A stretch of DNA of 64,000 nt, taken from assembly GCF_019352175.1 (NCBI RefSeq), contig NZ_JACBYI010000011.1, positions 62,001 through 126,000 on the forward strand, written 5' to 3'. The notes below the pieces were generated by a model, which was not told the DNA's origin, ran no database searches, and saw nothing but the letters and a program-made list of their open reading frames with translations. The stretch is from Paenibacillus sp. S150. Its GTDB lineage: Bacteria > Bacillota > Bacilli > Paenibacillales > Paenibacillaceae. The position numbers were made by a program, and so were the translations under genes. Each line of letters begins with the position of its first letter. Within the stretch, counting starts at the first letter, position 1. Positions 17,955 through 27,956 of this stretch are shown one piece after another.

Positions 17955-18088
17955 GGTTCATTTCAGCGGCGATTGTTCAGCTTGCTCCGGCACTGATGCA
18001 TTACAGGCAGTCCTGTTCCAATCCAATCAGCCGTCAGCTAAAGGGCACAGAACGGCGCAGCGCATAAAGCCTGCTATCCTTATATAAC

Positions 18089-18180
18089 AAGCAGAAACGG
18101 CTGCGCGGTCCTTGTAAAGGACGGGTGTTTCAGCGAGAAATAGAAGGATCATTTAGTGTGCCAAGCATATAAAGTCTGCC
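18089..18180 (+). repeat. R3 dispersed repeat, copy b
   Basis: AAGCAGAAACGGCTGCGC, then GGACGGGTGTTTCAGCG, AGAAATAGAAGGAT and CATATAAA. It is followed within a few bases by R4 copy a, as copy a is followed by R2. Confidence 0.75.
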
Positions 18181-18184
18181 CTGT

Positions 18185-18261
18185 AATAACGCGGCCGCAG
18201 CGATATTTTCATTCCTCAGTGGTGCCGCATAGCGGCATGGGTGTCTTATATTTTTACAAAA
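18185..18261 (+). repeat. R4 dispersed repeat, copy a
   Basis: AATAACGCGGCCGCAGCG, then TTTTCATTCCTCAGTGGTG, a TGCCGC/GCGGCA stem, and the end TCTTATATTTTTACAAAAGC. The end joins the T-run of the terminator at 18256 (minus strand). The second copy is at 58026; the TGCCGC/GCGGCA core resembles the insert of long R2 copies. Confidence 0.75.
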
Positions 18262-18283
18262 GCGCCCGGTTTCCCGGGCGCCC
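18256..18283 (-). terminator. Terminator of the small proline-rich gene
   Basis: On the minus strand, GCGCCCGGG and CCGGGCGC arms around AAA are followed by TTTTGTAAAAA. It lies 42 bases after the stop of the small gene at 18325. Confidence 0.85.
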
Positions 18284-18324
18284 TGTAATGCATCACAATT
18301 TTGTTCAATTCATAAATTCCGCCT

Positions 18325-18495
18325 TTACAGCGGCTCCTTCGGCGGGGCCTCCGGCGGTACCCTCGGCGGTATCTCCGGCTGCTTCCGGGGGATAACCTCC
18401 GGCGGAATATCGGATGGCTTCGGCTCCGGTATCCGCTCCGGGTTCACTTCAGGAACAGCCTTGGGGGGAACCTCGGGCGGCAAATCCTTGTTCAT
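18325..18495 (-). CDS. Small proline-rich PPE-repeat protein (56 residues)
   Basis: A short gene with an ATG at 18495, a GGAGGTG ribosome site 7 bases upstream, and a terminator downstream at 18256. The product begins MNKDLPPEVPPKAVPEV and continues with repeated P-P-E-V/A/I, I-P-E-P and K-P-S-D-I-P units to the end; about a third of residues are proline and the rest mostly Glu, Lys, Val and Ile. No signal peptide or hydrophobic segment is visible. It probably forms an extended, charged polyproline rod in the cytosol. I do not recognise the family. The neat gene signals on both sides argue that it is real; it lies just downstream of licT on the same strand. Confidence 0.65.
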   Translation of the reverse strand: MNKDLPPEVPPKAVPEVNPERIPEPKPSDIPPEVIPRKQPEIPPRVPPEAPPKEPL

Positions 18496-18556
18496 GGCTT
18501 CGCACCTCCTTCATTCCTGATACCAATGAATACCCGGGGCGGGGGTTTTCAAATCT

Positions 18557-19393
18557 TTAGCCCCGGTTGATCACACGGTTGATATGGATCGTAAGATAGA
18601 TCAGCTCGCTGTTGGAAATCTCGCGCTCGAAGGTCTTCTGAATGTAGTTCTTAATCCGGCCCGCGCATTCAAACTCTTTCTTGTAGCTGGTTCTGACCTG
18701 ATCGAACAGGAAGCCATCATCCGCCTCGGTATCTATTTTCTCAATCAGGCGCTGCGAGAAGTACTGCAAATGCGTCACAAAACGGGAATAATTCAGCGAT
18801 TCATGGTCCAGGGTCACGCCGAAGTGATAGGATACGATGTTCAGCACATCTTTAATCACAGTCGTGATAAAGGTGCTTTTGGACAGATCATCGGTGTACT
18901 GCTGCGCATTTACAATATGGAAGGCGATATTTCCGGCTTCCTCCTCCGGGAACACAATGCTCAGCTCATCGAACATCACGCCGAGTCCGTATAATCCCAC
19001 CTTGAACTCCTGCGGATAAAATTTCTTCACTTCCCAGAACAGCCGGTTCTGCACCGTGATGTTATCCTTGTGGCGCTGCACCGCGAAATAAATATGGTCG
19101 GTCAGAGCCACATAGATATGCTCGTTCAATTTGGCTTTAATATTTTGCTTGGCGTAGTCAATGATTTTGCGCGAGATTTCGAAGTACACCTCCGGGACAT
19201 CGCGGGAGAGCCGGATGACATCATTGGAGATTTTCTCATCTTCAAGCACATATACGCGCTCGAACTCGTCCCTGCTGAGCACATAGCCCATCTCGTAATT
19301 GCACCCGATGCCCTTACCCATAATGACGACCTCTTGATCCTGATCATTCTTCGCCACCACGACGCTGTTATTCAATTTTTTTATGATCCGCAT
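18557..19393 (-). CDS. licT: BglG/LicT-family transcriptional antiterminator
   Basis: RNA-binding antiterminator of 278 residues. Residues 1-55 (MRIIKKLNNSVVVAKNDQDQ...) form the CAT RNA-binding domain, followed by two PTS regulation domains. PRD1 holds the histidines in ALTDHIYFAVQRH and AFHIVNAQ; PRD2 holds those in RFVTHLQYFSQRL and YLTIHINRV. These are phosphorylated by HPr and the EII permease to set activity. Its target is almost certainly the RAT sequence before bglP at 22974. It is the last gene of the bglP-bglA-licT unit, 45 bases after bglA, so it amplifies its own expression once induced. Many relatives have licT first. Confidence 0.93.
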   Translation of the reverse strand: MRIIKKLNNSVVVAKNDQDQEVVIMGKGIGCNYEMGYVLSRDEFERVYVLEDEKISNDVIRLSRDVPEVYFEISRKIIDYAKQNIKAKLNEHIYVALTDHIYFAVQRHKDNITVQNRLFWEVKKFYPQEFKVGLYGLGVMFDELSIVFPEEEAGNIAFHIVNAQQYTDDLSKSTFITTVIKDVLNIVSYHFGVTLDHESLNYSRFVTHLQYFSQRLIEKIDTEADDGFLFDQVRTSYKKEFECAGRIKNYIQKTFEREISNSELIYLTIHINRVINRG

Positions 19394-19438
19394 TTGCCTT
19401 CACCCTTTTCGCCCTGAAGTGAGTTCAGGGTTAGTGAC

Positions 19439-20911
<1,473 letters not shown>

Positions 20912-20932
20912 CTATTTATTTGAATGGCTTTT

Positions 20933-22855
20933 TTATAGTATAGAAATCAGCTCATCACCCTGCTTGATATTCTTGTTCTCGTTGCCTATGACATCCAGAT
21001 AATCGGAGGTATTGGTGATAATGACCGGCGTGATGGTATCGAAGCCTTCAGCCTTGAGGCCATCGATATCAAAGCCAATCAGCTCATCGCCTACATTGAC
21101 CTGATCTCCGACACTTACATAATTCTCATAAAATCTGCCCTTCAGCTTCACCGTATCCAGCCCGACGTGGATCAGCACTTCGATCCCTTCCTCGGACGTT
21201 ACGGAAACAGCGTGCTTGCTCTTCGTCAAAGTAGTTACCGTCCCTTTCACCGGGGACACCACCTTGCCTTCCGCCGGGATAATGGCGATGCCCTTACCCA
21301 TAAACTCCTGGGAGAATACCTGGTCACTCACCTGCGACAGGTTGACGGATTGCCCGCTTATCGGGCTGTATACCGGCGTCTGCGGCTTTTCTCTGACCGC
21401 GGGCTTGTCTTCCGGCTGACCGGCTGTCTGGTCTCCCCCCGCTGCTCCTGTCCCGTTCCCGGATGCATTTGCAGTCTGAAATGCACTCTCATTGTCCTTA
21501 AAGCCAAGCACCAGTGTCATGACAAAAGATACCACAATGGCAATCAACGCCGTAATAATGGCATTCATGAAGTTGTCCGGATACTCGCTGCTCACAAAGG
21601 TCGGGAGCTTAAGAATGGATGGGGTAACCATCGCAAAAATCTTGAGCTGCGTTATCCCGGAGTAAATCCCCGACAGCCCACCGCCGATGATGGTGGCGAT
21701 CATGGGTCTTTTGAGCTTAAAGGCCACCCCGTAGATAGCCGGCTCGGTAATCCCGGACAGCAGTGAAGTCGTGCCAGCCGACAAGGCAATCTGGCGCATG
21801 TCCTTATCCTTGGTGCGGATCGCTACAGCCAGACAAGCACCGGTCAGGGAGAAGATCGCCGACAGGGAGCTTACCAGCATCAGTCCGTCATAGCCGTAGG
21901 TAGAGATGGAAGTGATAATTGCCGGCGTAAAGGCCCAGTGCATTCCCGTCATCACGAGCAGCGGCTTGAATGCGGACAAAATGGCAAGTGAGAGCCAGCC
22001 GACCTTGTCCTGCAGGAAATAGATCGCCGTCGCCAGGCCGTTGCCCAGATGATAGCCGAGCGGGCCAATGACAACGAGGGCCAAAAATCCGGTAATAATA
22101 ATGACCAGCAGCGGTTTAAAAAAGATTTTGATTACGGAAGGCGAGACCTTGTCCGCAAATTTCTCGATATAGGACATGATCCACACGGTGAGGATAATCG
22201 GAATAACGGTGGAGCTGTAGTTAATCAGGGTCACCGGAAGTCCGAACAAGGACACGGGCTCCTTGGCTGTCACCAAAGCGCCGAAATTGGGATGCAGCAG
22301 AATCCCGGCCAGAGAGACGGCCAGATACGGATTGACTTTGAATTTCTGCGCCGAAGAAAAGGCCAGCAGGAACGGCAGGAAGTAGAACACCGCATCTGCG
22401 AAAAAACTGAGGAAGTAATGGGTGGAGTCTGTGGTTTCGAGTACACCCGCCATCACCAGCAGGGTCAGAATAACCTTGATAATCCCAGCACCGGCGAGTG
22501 CCGGCACGATCGGGGTCATAGCCGAAGACAGCGCATTGACCATCCGCAGAAACACGTTCAATTTTTTCTTTTCAATGCCGCCGCCGGAATTGGCAGCACT
22601 TACATTTTGTGCCGGAAGCAGCTTGGCCACTGCCTGATGCACCAGCGGTACGTCATTGCCGATAATGACCTGATACTGGCCGCCGTTGTTGGTGGTGCCC
22701 ATAACCCCTTTCAGATTCTTGAGCTCGGCCTCGTTCACCCTGCTGTTGTCCTTCAGGGTGAAGCGCAGGCGGGTCATACAGTGAATGACCGTCTCCACAT
22801 TCTCTTTTCCGCCGACGTTCTTGAGAATTCCGGCTGCAAGCTTGTCTCTTTCCAT
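20933..22855 (-). CDS. bglP: PTS beta-glucoside-specific EIIBCA permease
   Basis: Membrane permease of 640 residues that imports and phosphorylates beta-glucosides. EIIB is at the N-terminus with phospho-cysteine C26 in VIHCMTRLRFTLKD. EIIC (about 105-450) has the usual multiple helices and the GITEPAIYG loop. A Pro/Gln-rich linker leads to EIIA (about 490-640) with the active histidine near H563 in LIHVGLDTVKLKG. GGAGG lies 9 bases before the ATG. Expression is controlled by a RAT/terminator leader and probably by CcpA (see 22909-23067). It also likely phosphorylates LicT, giving negative feedback when no substrate is present. Confidence 0.94.
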   Translation of the reverse strand: MERDKLAAGILKNVGGKENVETVIHCMTRLRFTLKDNSRVNEAELKNLKGVMGTTNNGGQYQVIIGNDVPLVHQAVAKLLPAQNVSAANSGGGIEKKKLNVFLRMVNALSSAMTPIVPALAGAGIIKVILTLLVMAGVLETTDSTHYFLSFFADAVFYFLPFLLAFSSAQKFKVNPYLAVSLAGILLHPNFGALVTAKEPVSLFGLPVTLINYSSTVIPIILTVWIMSYIEKFADKVSPSVIKIFFKPLLVIIITGFLALVVIGPLGYHLGNGLATAIYFLQDKVGWLSLAILSAFKPLLVMTGMHWAFTPAIITSISTYGYDGLMLVSSLSAIFSLTGACLAVAIRTKDKDMRQIALSAGTTSLLSGITEPAIYGVAFKLKRPMIATIIGGGLSGIYSGITQLKIFAMVTPSILKLPTFVSSEYPDNFMNAIITALIAIVVSFVMTLVLGFKDNESAFQTANASGNGTGAAGGDQTAGQPEDKPAVREKPQTPVYSPISGQSVNLSQVSDQVFSQEFMGKGIAIIPAEGKVVSPVKGTVTTLTKSKHAVSVTSEEGIEVLIHVGLDTVKLKGRFYENYVSVGDQVNVGDELIGFDIDGLKAEGFDTITPVIITNTSDYLDVIGNENKNIKQGDELISIL

Positions 22856-22908
22856 CTGTCATTTCCTCCATTTGTGCACAAATCAAGATGATTTGAGCTA
22901 GATGTAGA

Positions 22909-22980
22909 AAACAAAAAAGATCCAACCAGAAAGAAGTATATACATTCAAAAAAATGTATATAGCGCTTCCAAATCAGATC
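22909..22980 (-). terminator. Conditional terminator in the bglP leader
   Basis: In minus-strand RNA, GATC-TGATTTGGAAG and TATATACATT pair with AATGTATATA and CTTCTTTCTGGTTG-GATC, followed by TTTTTTG. The base of the stem (GATC at 22977-22980) lies within the RAT sequence, so LicT binding prevents terminator formation. Confidence 0.88.
22958..22972 (-). promoter_or_regulatory. Candidate cre (CcpA) site in bglP leader
   Basis: TTGGAAGCGCTATAT matches the consensus WTGNAANCGNWNNCW at all but one position. It lies inside the transcribed leader, where bound CcpA would act as a road-block. It also forms part of the terminator stem. Confidence 0.5.
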
Positions 22981-23005
22981 CTGCCTGCATTACCAGTAAC
23001 ACGTC
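22974..23005 (-). promoter_or_regulatory. RAT (ribonucleic antiterminator) sequence for LicT
   Basis: The minus strand reads GTGTTACTGGTAATGCAGGC followed by AGGATCTGA, matching the conserved TTACTG ... GCAGGCA layout of LicT/SacT RAT hairpins. It begins about 27 bases after the predicted transcription start and overlaps the terminator at its 3' side. Confidence 0.9.
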
Positions 23006-23038
23006 TTGTATTGGATATTTAATTGTTATTCTAAACTT

Positions 23039-23067
23039 ACGATAGCATGTCAATATTTTATTGTCAA
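23039..23067 (-). promoter_or_regulatory. Promoter of bglP-bglA-licT
   Basis: Perfect -35 TTGACA (23062-23067) and a weaker -10 TATCGT (23039-23044) at 17 bases. A second TTGACA at 23049-23054 is less well placed. The distance to the RAT fits an antiterminated leader. Confidence 0.65.
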
Positions 23068-23198
23068 CCTGGCATGAGGGCTGTTGAGCCTCCAATATTG
23101 CCCACTGTATGTCCGCTGTTATTGTTTAACCTCCGGTTAACGCCCTTCAAATATTCGCCTGTTAAGATCGGGGCAAGAAGACTATAGGGAGGGATTTC

Positions 23199-24356
23199 AT
23201 GCGCCTGGCCTTATTTACGGACACGTTTCTTCCGCAAACAAACGGTGTGGCCCGTACACTTAACAGGTTAACCGGACATTTGAACCGCCGGGGAATCGAG
23301 CATCTGCTGTTTACGCCCAAATCCGCCCCCGAGGACAGCTACCCCGATCCGGTCCGCCCTGTCGCCAGCATTCCTTTTTTTCTGTATCCGGAGTGCAGGC
23401 TGGCTCTGCCAAGCATGTCCTCCATTCAAGGCCAGCTGAACGCCTTCCAGCCGGAGCTGCTGCATATGGCTACTCCGTTCAACATCGGCCTGTGCGGCCT
23501 CCGTTATGCCCATAGGCACAAGCTGCCGCATGTAGCCTCGTATCATACCCATTTTGACCGCTACCTGGAATATTACCGGATACGCCGGATCGTACCGCTC
23601 TACTGGAAATACATGAACTGGTTTCACCGCTCCTGCGATGCCACATTTGCTCCGTCTCACGAGACGATAGCCGCATTGCAGACGCAGGGCTTCGAGCGGC
23701 TCAAGCTCTGGTCCAGAGGCATCGACTGCCAGCAATATTCCCCGCAGAAGCGCAGCGGGGCGGTACGGGAGCGCTATGGAATTACCGCGCCGCTGGTCCT
23801 GCTCTACGTAGGCCGGATCGCTCCGGAAAAAGATATCGCCACCCTGCTGCAGGCCATGCGGCAGCTGCCGGAATCCACCGCCGCCGGAGTGCACCTGCTG
23901 GTGGTCGGCGACGGACCGCTGCTGTCTGAGCTGAGCGCGCAGGCGCCGCGCAATGTCATCTTCACCGGCGCCAAGCACGGCGAAGAACTGGCGGAGCTGT
24001 ATGCCTCCGGCGATCTGTTCGTGTTTCCTTCCAGCACGGAAACGTTCGGCAATGTGGTGCTGGAGGCTATGGCCTCCGGGCTGCCTGTCCTCGCCGCCGG
24101 TGCCGGCGGGTCCAAGGAATTGGTCGCATCCGGGATTACCGGTGCGCTGTTTCAGCCTCATGATCCGGAAGCGCTGGCAGAGGAAATATGCCGCCTGGCC
24201 GATCAGCCGCTGCTGCGGGCAACCATGGGTATCGAGGGACGGCGGCAGGCGCTCGGCCGCTCCTGGGAGCATATTTTTGACGGGCTGATCCGTGATTATG
24301 AAGAAGTGATCGACAACAGACGCGTGAAGAGCCGGTCAGGGATATTTACAGCCTGA
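23199..24356 (+). CDS. Glycosyltransferase family 4 (GT-B) protein
   Basis: Retaining GT-B glycosyltransferase of 385 residues. The N-terminal half starts RLALFTDTFLPQTNGVART, the acceptor-side loop common in family 4 mannosyl- and glucosyltransferases acting on lipids. The C-terminal half has the donor-site strand VLLYVGRIAPEKDI and the motif PSSTETFGNVVLEAMASGLPV with the conserved E-x7-E. No membrane segment is present, so it is cytosolic or peripheral. GGGAGGG precedes the ATG by 5 bases. A glycolipid or cell-envelope acceptor is likely, but the sugar is not deducible. It is a single gene with its own terminator at 24414. Confidence 0.88.
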   Translation: MRLALFTDTFLPQTNGVARTLNRLTGHLNRRGIEHLLFTPKSAPEDSYPDPVRPVASIPFFLYPECRLALPSMSSIQGQLNAFQPELLHMATPFNIGLCGLRYAHRHKLPHVASYHTHFDRYLEYYRIRRIVPLYWKYMNWFHRSCDATFAPSHETIAALQTQGFERLKLWSRGIDCQQYSPQKRSGAVRERYGITAPLVLLYVGRIAPEKDIATLLQAMRQLPESTAAGVHLLVVGDGPLLSELSAQAPRNVIFTGAKHGEELAELYASGDLFVFPSSTETFGNVVLEAMASGLPVLAAGAGGSKELVASGITGALFQPHDPEALAEEICRLADQPLLRATMGIEGRRQALGRSWEHIFDGLIRDYEEVIDNRRVKSRSGIFTA

Positions 24357-24413
24357 GGGCAGATGAATGCAACGGGGCAAGGATATGCCGCCTCCCTGCA
24401 TGTCCAATTATAA

Positions 24414-24441
24414 AAGACGCCTTATCCGGGCGCCTTTTTTT
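24414..24441 (+). terminator. Terminator of the glycosyltransferase gene
   Basis: GACGCC and GGCGCC arms around TTATCCG with one mismatch, followed by TTTTTTT, 58 bases after the stop codon. Confidence 0.8.
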
Positions 24442-24576
24442 GCAGCGGGCAACCCCGGCAACAACGGGCAGGGCCAACCGGACGAAGGTGTGCTGAATGC
24501 TCGGCCATCAAGATACCCTCCCAGCGGAGCCAGGGGCAATCATTTATCATGCGGATCATGCGGAAATTCTATGCAT

Positions 24577-24599
24577 AAAAAAAGCCCCTCAATTGGGCG
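24577..24599 (-). terminator. Terminator of the small gene at 24607
   Basis: Minus strand GCCC-AATTGA-GGGGC followed by TTTTTTTATG, immediately after the stop codon. Confidence 0.8.
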
Positions 24600-24606
24600 A
24601 CGATCG

Positions 24607-24825
24607 CTAGTGCTTCATTATGTTTAATGCCTCTATGATTTTTTCTTTAATATACAAGTGCTTCTCCGGTACATCGACATTATCGGCCCCTGTTACTGAG
24701 ACCCCTTGAGAACGCGCTTCTGTCTCTACTGCCTCAACAAAAGTCATACTTTTATCCTCGACGTTTACCCGAATCTGATGGACATCCCATAAATCGAGAA
24801 CCAGTGTATCATTTGTTTTTTCCAT
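24607..24825 (-). CDS. Hypothetical protein, 72 residues
   Basis: A compact gene with an ATG at 24825, GGAG 9 bases upstream and a terminator directly downstream. The product (MEKTNDTLVLDLWDVHQIRV...) is acidic, soluble and has no signal peptide, membrane helix or Cys pairs. An amphipathic C-terminal helix (HLYIKEKIIEALNIMKH) is predicted. I do not recognise a family and assign no function. It sits alone between the glycosyltransferase and ubiD-like genes. Confidence 0.7.
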   Translation of the reverse strand: MEKTNDTLVLDLWDVHQIRVNVEDKSMTFVEAVETEARSQGVSVTGADNVDVPEKHLYIKEKIIEALNIMKH

Positions 24826-25080
24826 AACAGACAGCTCCTTTCAGCATTTTCTCCATTGTGTCACAGAATGACAGATTCCGCCATGAAATTATTAGTAAAT
24901 ATTAATGCCGTTTCAGCTTGAATCAGGCTGAACGGCCTGCAACGCCGCCCGGCCCTTTCCCCGCCGCTCTTCTGCGGCAGGCGGCAACTGATTCCATTCA
25001 GGGAATCGCCGCTGAAGAAGCCGCCGCCGTCCGCCCGGCCGAAGAGGAATATGCAAAGGTTATCGCACCGCCGGGAACAG

Positions 25081-26922
25081 TCAGCGCGGCTCACGCAGTC
25101 CGGCCAGAACGGCCCCCGGTACAAAGAAGCGTTCAATCTTCCGCTCCACCCCGGCATCCGGGATCAGCGGGGGTGCCTGATGCGGCTTCACACGGGCATC
25201 AATAATGACATTGTCGCAGAACCAGTGCTTGTTCTCCACGCCGCTGTTCACCCCATAAATATCATGCGAGGGATTGCTGCGCGTAAAGGTGGCCCAGAGG
25301 AAGTTGTTCAGGGTTTCGCTCATGAATGTGCTGTCATCGCATAGGATGATCATCGGGCAGGTATCCAGCGCACCTTGCTCCTGAATGGCAGCACTCAGCT
25401 TGTCCGTCTCCTCCAAAGCCCCCGGATAGGTGGTGAACTCCGGTCCCTGCAGCGCCACAATCCCCGGCATAATCATTCTGGCCTGCCCGAACCCCTGCAG
25501 CTTCCCCAGAATTTCCGGCACCTCCGTACACAAGCTTCGCACAGGCTCTCCCACCGCCGCAAAAACCACCTTGCTGCCGCTGTTAATTCCTGTGCCCGAG
25601 TAATCGAGTGTATCTATCGTAGTATGGGTCTGAAAATGGATGTCCCGCCGCAGATTGATCCGCTCCAGAATGTAGGCCAGGAAATCCCCGATGTTGTGCG
25701 TGGTGACCGGCCGCTCTTCTTCCGCTGTAATGAACAGGTACTTCGCCAGGCTGAGCTGGCCGGTCCCGAGAATCCGGTTGGCGATGGTCAGCAGCTCCGC
25801 CGGCTGCTTCAGCTCCTGGTAAGGCGTATAGCGCTCGCTGCCAATGGCGAGCAGCAAGGGATGCACACCTGCTGCATCTATGGCATGCACCTCCTTGACT
25901 CCCGGAACCTCCTGCTTCACCGCGCTGCCGGTCAGCTCATGGATCAGTTCTCCGAAGGCGGTATCCTCCTGCGGCGGACGACCCACAACCGTGAAGGGGA
26001 AGATCGCCCCTTTTTTGGCGTAGACCTTATGCACCTTCATGACAGGGAACTCATGGGTGAGGCTGTAATAGCCCAGATGGTCGCCAAAAGGGCCCTCCGG
26101 CCTTGTCTCGCCGGGGTGAATCTCGCCGGTAATGACAAAATCAGCGTCGCTGCTGATGCAGAAGCCGTCCGCATAGCTATAGCGGAAATGGCGTCCGGCC
26201 AGCAGCCCGGCAAAGGTCATTTCGCTCAAGCCTTCAGGCAGCGGCATGACTGCCGACAGCGTATGCGCCGGAGGGCCGCCGATGAAGCAGCTGACCTTGA
26301 GCGGCGCTCCCTTCCGCGTGGCCTTTGTCTGGTGGATGCCGATGCCCCGGTGAATCTGGTAATGCACGCCTACTTCCTTGTTGACCTCATACTCATTGCC
26401 GCTGAGCTGGATGCGGTACATGCCCAGGTTGGAATTCATGATGCCAGGCTTGTCCGGGTCCTCGGAGTAGACCTGCGGCAGGGTGACAAAAGCGCCGCCG
26501 TCGCCCGGCCAATGCTTAATCTGCGGCAGATCGGAAATCCGAATCTCCTCGAAACCCGCCGGAACGCCGCTTCCCTTCTTCAGCGGCAGCGCCTTTCTCG
26601 CCGCCAGCCCTGTGCCGATATATTTGAACGGCTGCTTGAGCGCCTTCATGGGGTCGCTGCGCAAAGCGATCACCTCCCGGGACGGCTCCCAGGTATCGCG
26701 GAATATAAATTTGCTGCGCTCTATGGTGCCGAACAGGTTCGACACCGCGCGGTATTTCGAGCCTTTGACCTTCTCAAAGAGCAAGGCCGGACCGCCCGCC
26801 TCGTAAGTCTTCAGATGAATCGCCGCCATCTCCAGGTTCGGATCCACTTCCTCATGAATGCGGACCAAATGTCCGTGCTTCTCCAAATCGGCAATACATT
26901 CTTCCATACTGCGGTATCTCAT
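25081..26922 (-). CDS. UbiD-family prenyl-FMN-dependent decarboxylase
   Basis: Protein of 613 residues matching UbiD-type decarboxylases, which use prenylated FMN to (de)carboxylate aromatic or alpha,beta-unsaturated acids. Recognisable blocks are GGPALLFEKVKGS, YRIQLSGNEYEVNKEVGVHYQIHRGIG and GETRPEGPFGDHLGYYS, which carries the conserved glutamates of the active site. Length is nearer the long menaquinone-pathway members than the roughly 475-residue BsdC/YclC phenolic acid enzymes. The flavin prenyltransferase UbiX, required for the cofactor, is not in this window. GGAGTAAGG precedes the ATG at 26922. A palindrome over its promoter suggests control by the adjacent TetR protein. Confidence 0.88.
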   Translation of the reverse strand: MRYRSMEECIADLEKHGHLVRIHEEVDPNLEMAAIHLKTYEAGGPALLFEKVKGSKYRAVSNLFGTIERSKFIFRDTWEPSREVIALRSDPMKALKQPFKYIGTGLAARKALPLKKGSGVPAGFEEIRISDLPQIKHWPGDGGAFVTLPQVYSEDPDKPGIMNSNLGMYRIQLSGNEYEVNKEVGVHYQIHRGIGIHQTKATRKGAPLKVSCFIGGPPAHTLSAVMPLPEGLSEMTFAGLLAGRHFRYSYADGFCISSDADFVITGEIHPGETRPEGPFGDHLGYYSLTHEFPVMKVHKVYAKKGAIFPFTVVGRPPQEDTAFGELIHELTGSAVKQEVPGVKEVHAIDAAGVHPLLLAIGSERYTPYQELKQPAELLTIANRILGTGQLSLAKYLFITAEEERPVTTHNIGDFLAYILERINLRRDIHFQTHTTIDTLDYSGTGINSGSKVVFAAVGEPVRSLCTEVPEILGKLQGFGQARMIMPGIVALQGPEFTTYPGALEETDKLSAAIQEQGALDTCPMIILCDDSTFMSETLNNFLWATFTRSNPSHDIYGVNSGVENKHWFCDNVIIDARVKPHQAPPLIPDAGVERKIERFFVPGAVLAGLREPR

Positions 26923-27021
26923 GGCCTTACTCCAATCTTCAGAAAAAATGTGAACTCTCTATATTATCAATGAGGCTGGAGACCAGGTCAACTTCAGCGT
27001 TTCAATCCGGCCATGCGGCGT

Positions 27022-27055
27022 ATTATCCGCTTTATTAATTGAACATTCAATTAAT
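27022..27055 (-). promoter_or_regulatory. ubiD-like promoter overlapped by a perfect palindrome (TetR operator)
   Basis: Half-site ATTAATTGAA (27034-27043) and its exact inverse (27046-27055) flank CA. The minus-strand -35 box TTGAAT (27045-27050) lies inside the palindrome, and the -10 box GATAAT (27022-27027) follows at 17 bases. A similar site with an identical CATTCAATTAAT half lies at 27666-27687 before the TetR gene. Confidence 0.75.
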
Positions 27056-27084
27056 TGTTGCTGAAAAATACAGATGCCACGCGG

Positions 27085-27657
27085 TTAAGCTCTGATGGCA
27101 TCCCAGCTCATTGCAATCATCTCCTGCAGCCTTTCCTCATTGGCCTCGAACTGGCCCTTGAAATGGGCTTTGGCCAGCTGTGTGACGGGAAAATAGCAAT
27201 AGGTCAACAAAAACACCGTTTCCAGCGGCTTCAGCTCTCCGCTTTGCTTGCCCTTCTCTATGAATTCATAGAGGGGCGCGAACATGGCCGTTGTGTCCTC
27301 AAGCGCAAGCTTCCCGATCAGCGGTGAGGTCAGGAACTGGTCCAGGAACAGAAAATAAGCTTTGTTCTCCAGAATGAAGCGCAGCGAATTGCGCATATAC
27401 AGCTCGCAGGCCTGTCTTGTGCTTAAGCCGCTGTGAAGCCCCGCAAGCATCTGCTCACTCATTTTGCCCTTCACCTTGCTGTACAGCTTACCCAGCATAT
27501 CCTCCTTATTCTCAAAATAAACGTAAATCGTCGCCGAGGAAACGTTGGCCCGCTTGGCAATTTTGGACATGGAAATGTCCGAGAATCCGATTTCATTCAA
27601 TAAATCTATAGTGGCCTGAAAGATAGCCTCGCTTTTGTTTTCATCCTTATGTCTCAT
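27085..27657 (-). CDS. TetR-family repressor, probable regulator of the UbiD-like gene
   Basis: Repressor of 190 residues. The N-terminal helix-turn-helix is intact: AIFQATIDLLNEIGFSDISM, then SKIAKRANVSSATIYVYFENKEDML, the TetR signature. The C-terminal ligand domain is all-helical (FLFLDQFLTSPLIG...). The predicted -10 box ends only 6 bases before the ATG at 27657 and no Shine-Dalgarno sequence is present, so the mRNA is probably leaderless. It lies upstream of the UbiD-like gene on the same strand, and matching palindromes at both promoters point to joint autoregulation. The inducer may be an aromatic acid. Confidence 0.9.
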   Translation of the reverse strand: MRHKDENKSEAIFQATIDLLNEIGFSDISMSKIAKRANVSSATIYVYFENKEDMLGKLYSKVKGKMSEQMLAGLHSGLSTRQACELYMRNSLRFILENKAYFLFLDQFLTSPLIGKLALEDTTAMFAPLYEFIEKGKQSGELKPLETVFLLTYCYFPVTQLAKAHFKGQFEANEERLQEMIAMSWDAIRA

Positions 27658-27663
27658 GCGTTA

Positions 27664-27692
27664 ATATTAAATAATCATTCAATTAATATCAA
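27664..27692 (-). promoter_or_regulatory. tetR promoter with operator-like half-sites
   Basis: Minus strand -35 TTGATA (27687-27692), 17-base spacer, -10 TAATAT (27664-27669). The spacer contains an imperfect palindrome at 27666-27687 whose right half equals that of the ubiD operator. Confidence 0.65.
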
Positions 27693-27956
27693 GCTGTTTT
27701 TAATTATTTTGCTATTTAAAAACTCCTGCTCATCATTCAGGCTAAGGTGTGTGCTATTGCAATTTCTGCAGCAGCTGGCCCACAGGCTGACTGGAAAAAG
27801 GGAAGCAATTGCCGCACCCTCCTTCGCCGGACAGCGCAGCCGTTAGGGGTTGCAGGTTGGGTTTCAAGTTGTCTGAGACTCTCCAGTTCGGCCTGGCGGG
27901 TGAAGCTATGCTCCCCAGTCCTCCGGACCTTCCTGCTGTGCCCCGTCGGGAGGCCC

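Larger units (their letters stand above)
17254..18255. other. Gene-free interval with R1, R3 and R4 repeats
   Basis: No gene is supported. It contains an extended R1 array (17378-17954), R3 copy b (18089) and R4 copy a (18185). The piece from about 17460 to 17610 looks unique and has no clear content. Confidence 0.6.

Noticed and set aside
25375-26973. A 532-codon plus-strand frame opposite the UbiD-like gene
   Set aside because: Arg/His/Gln-rich shadow without start signals; the minus-strand gene is intact.
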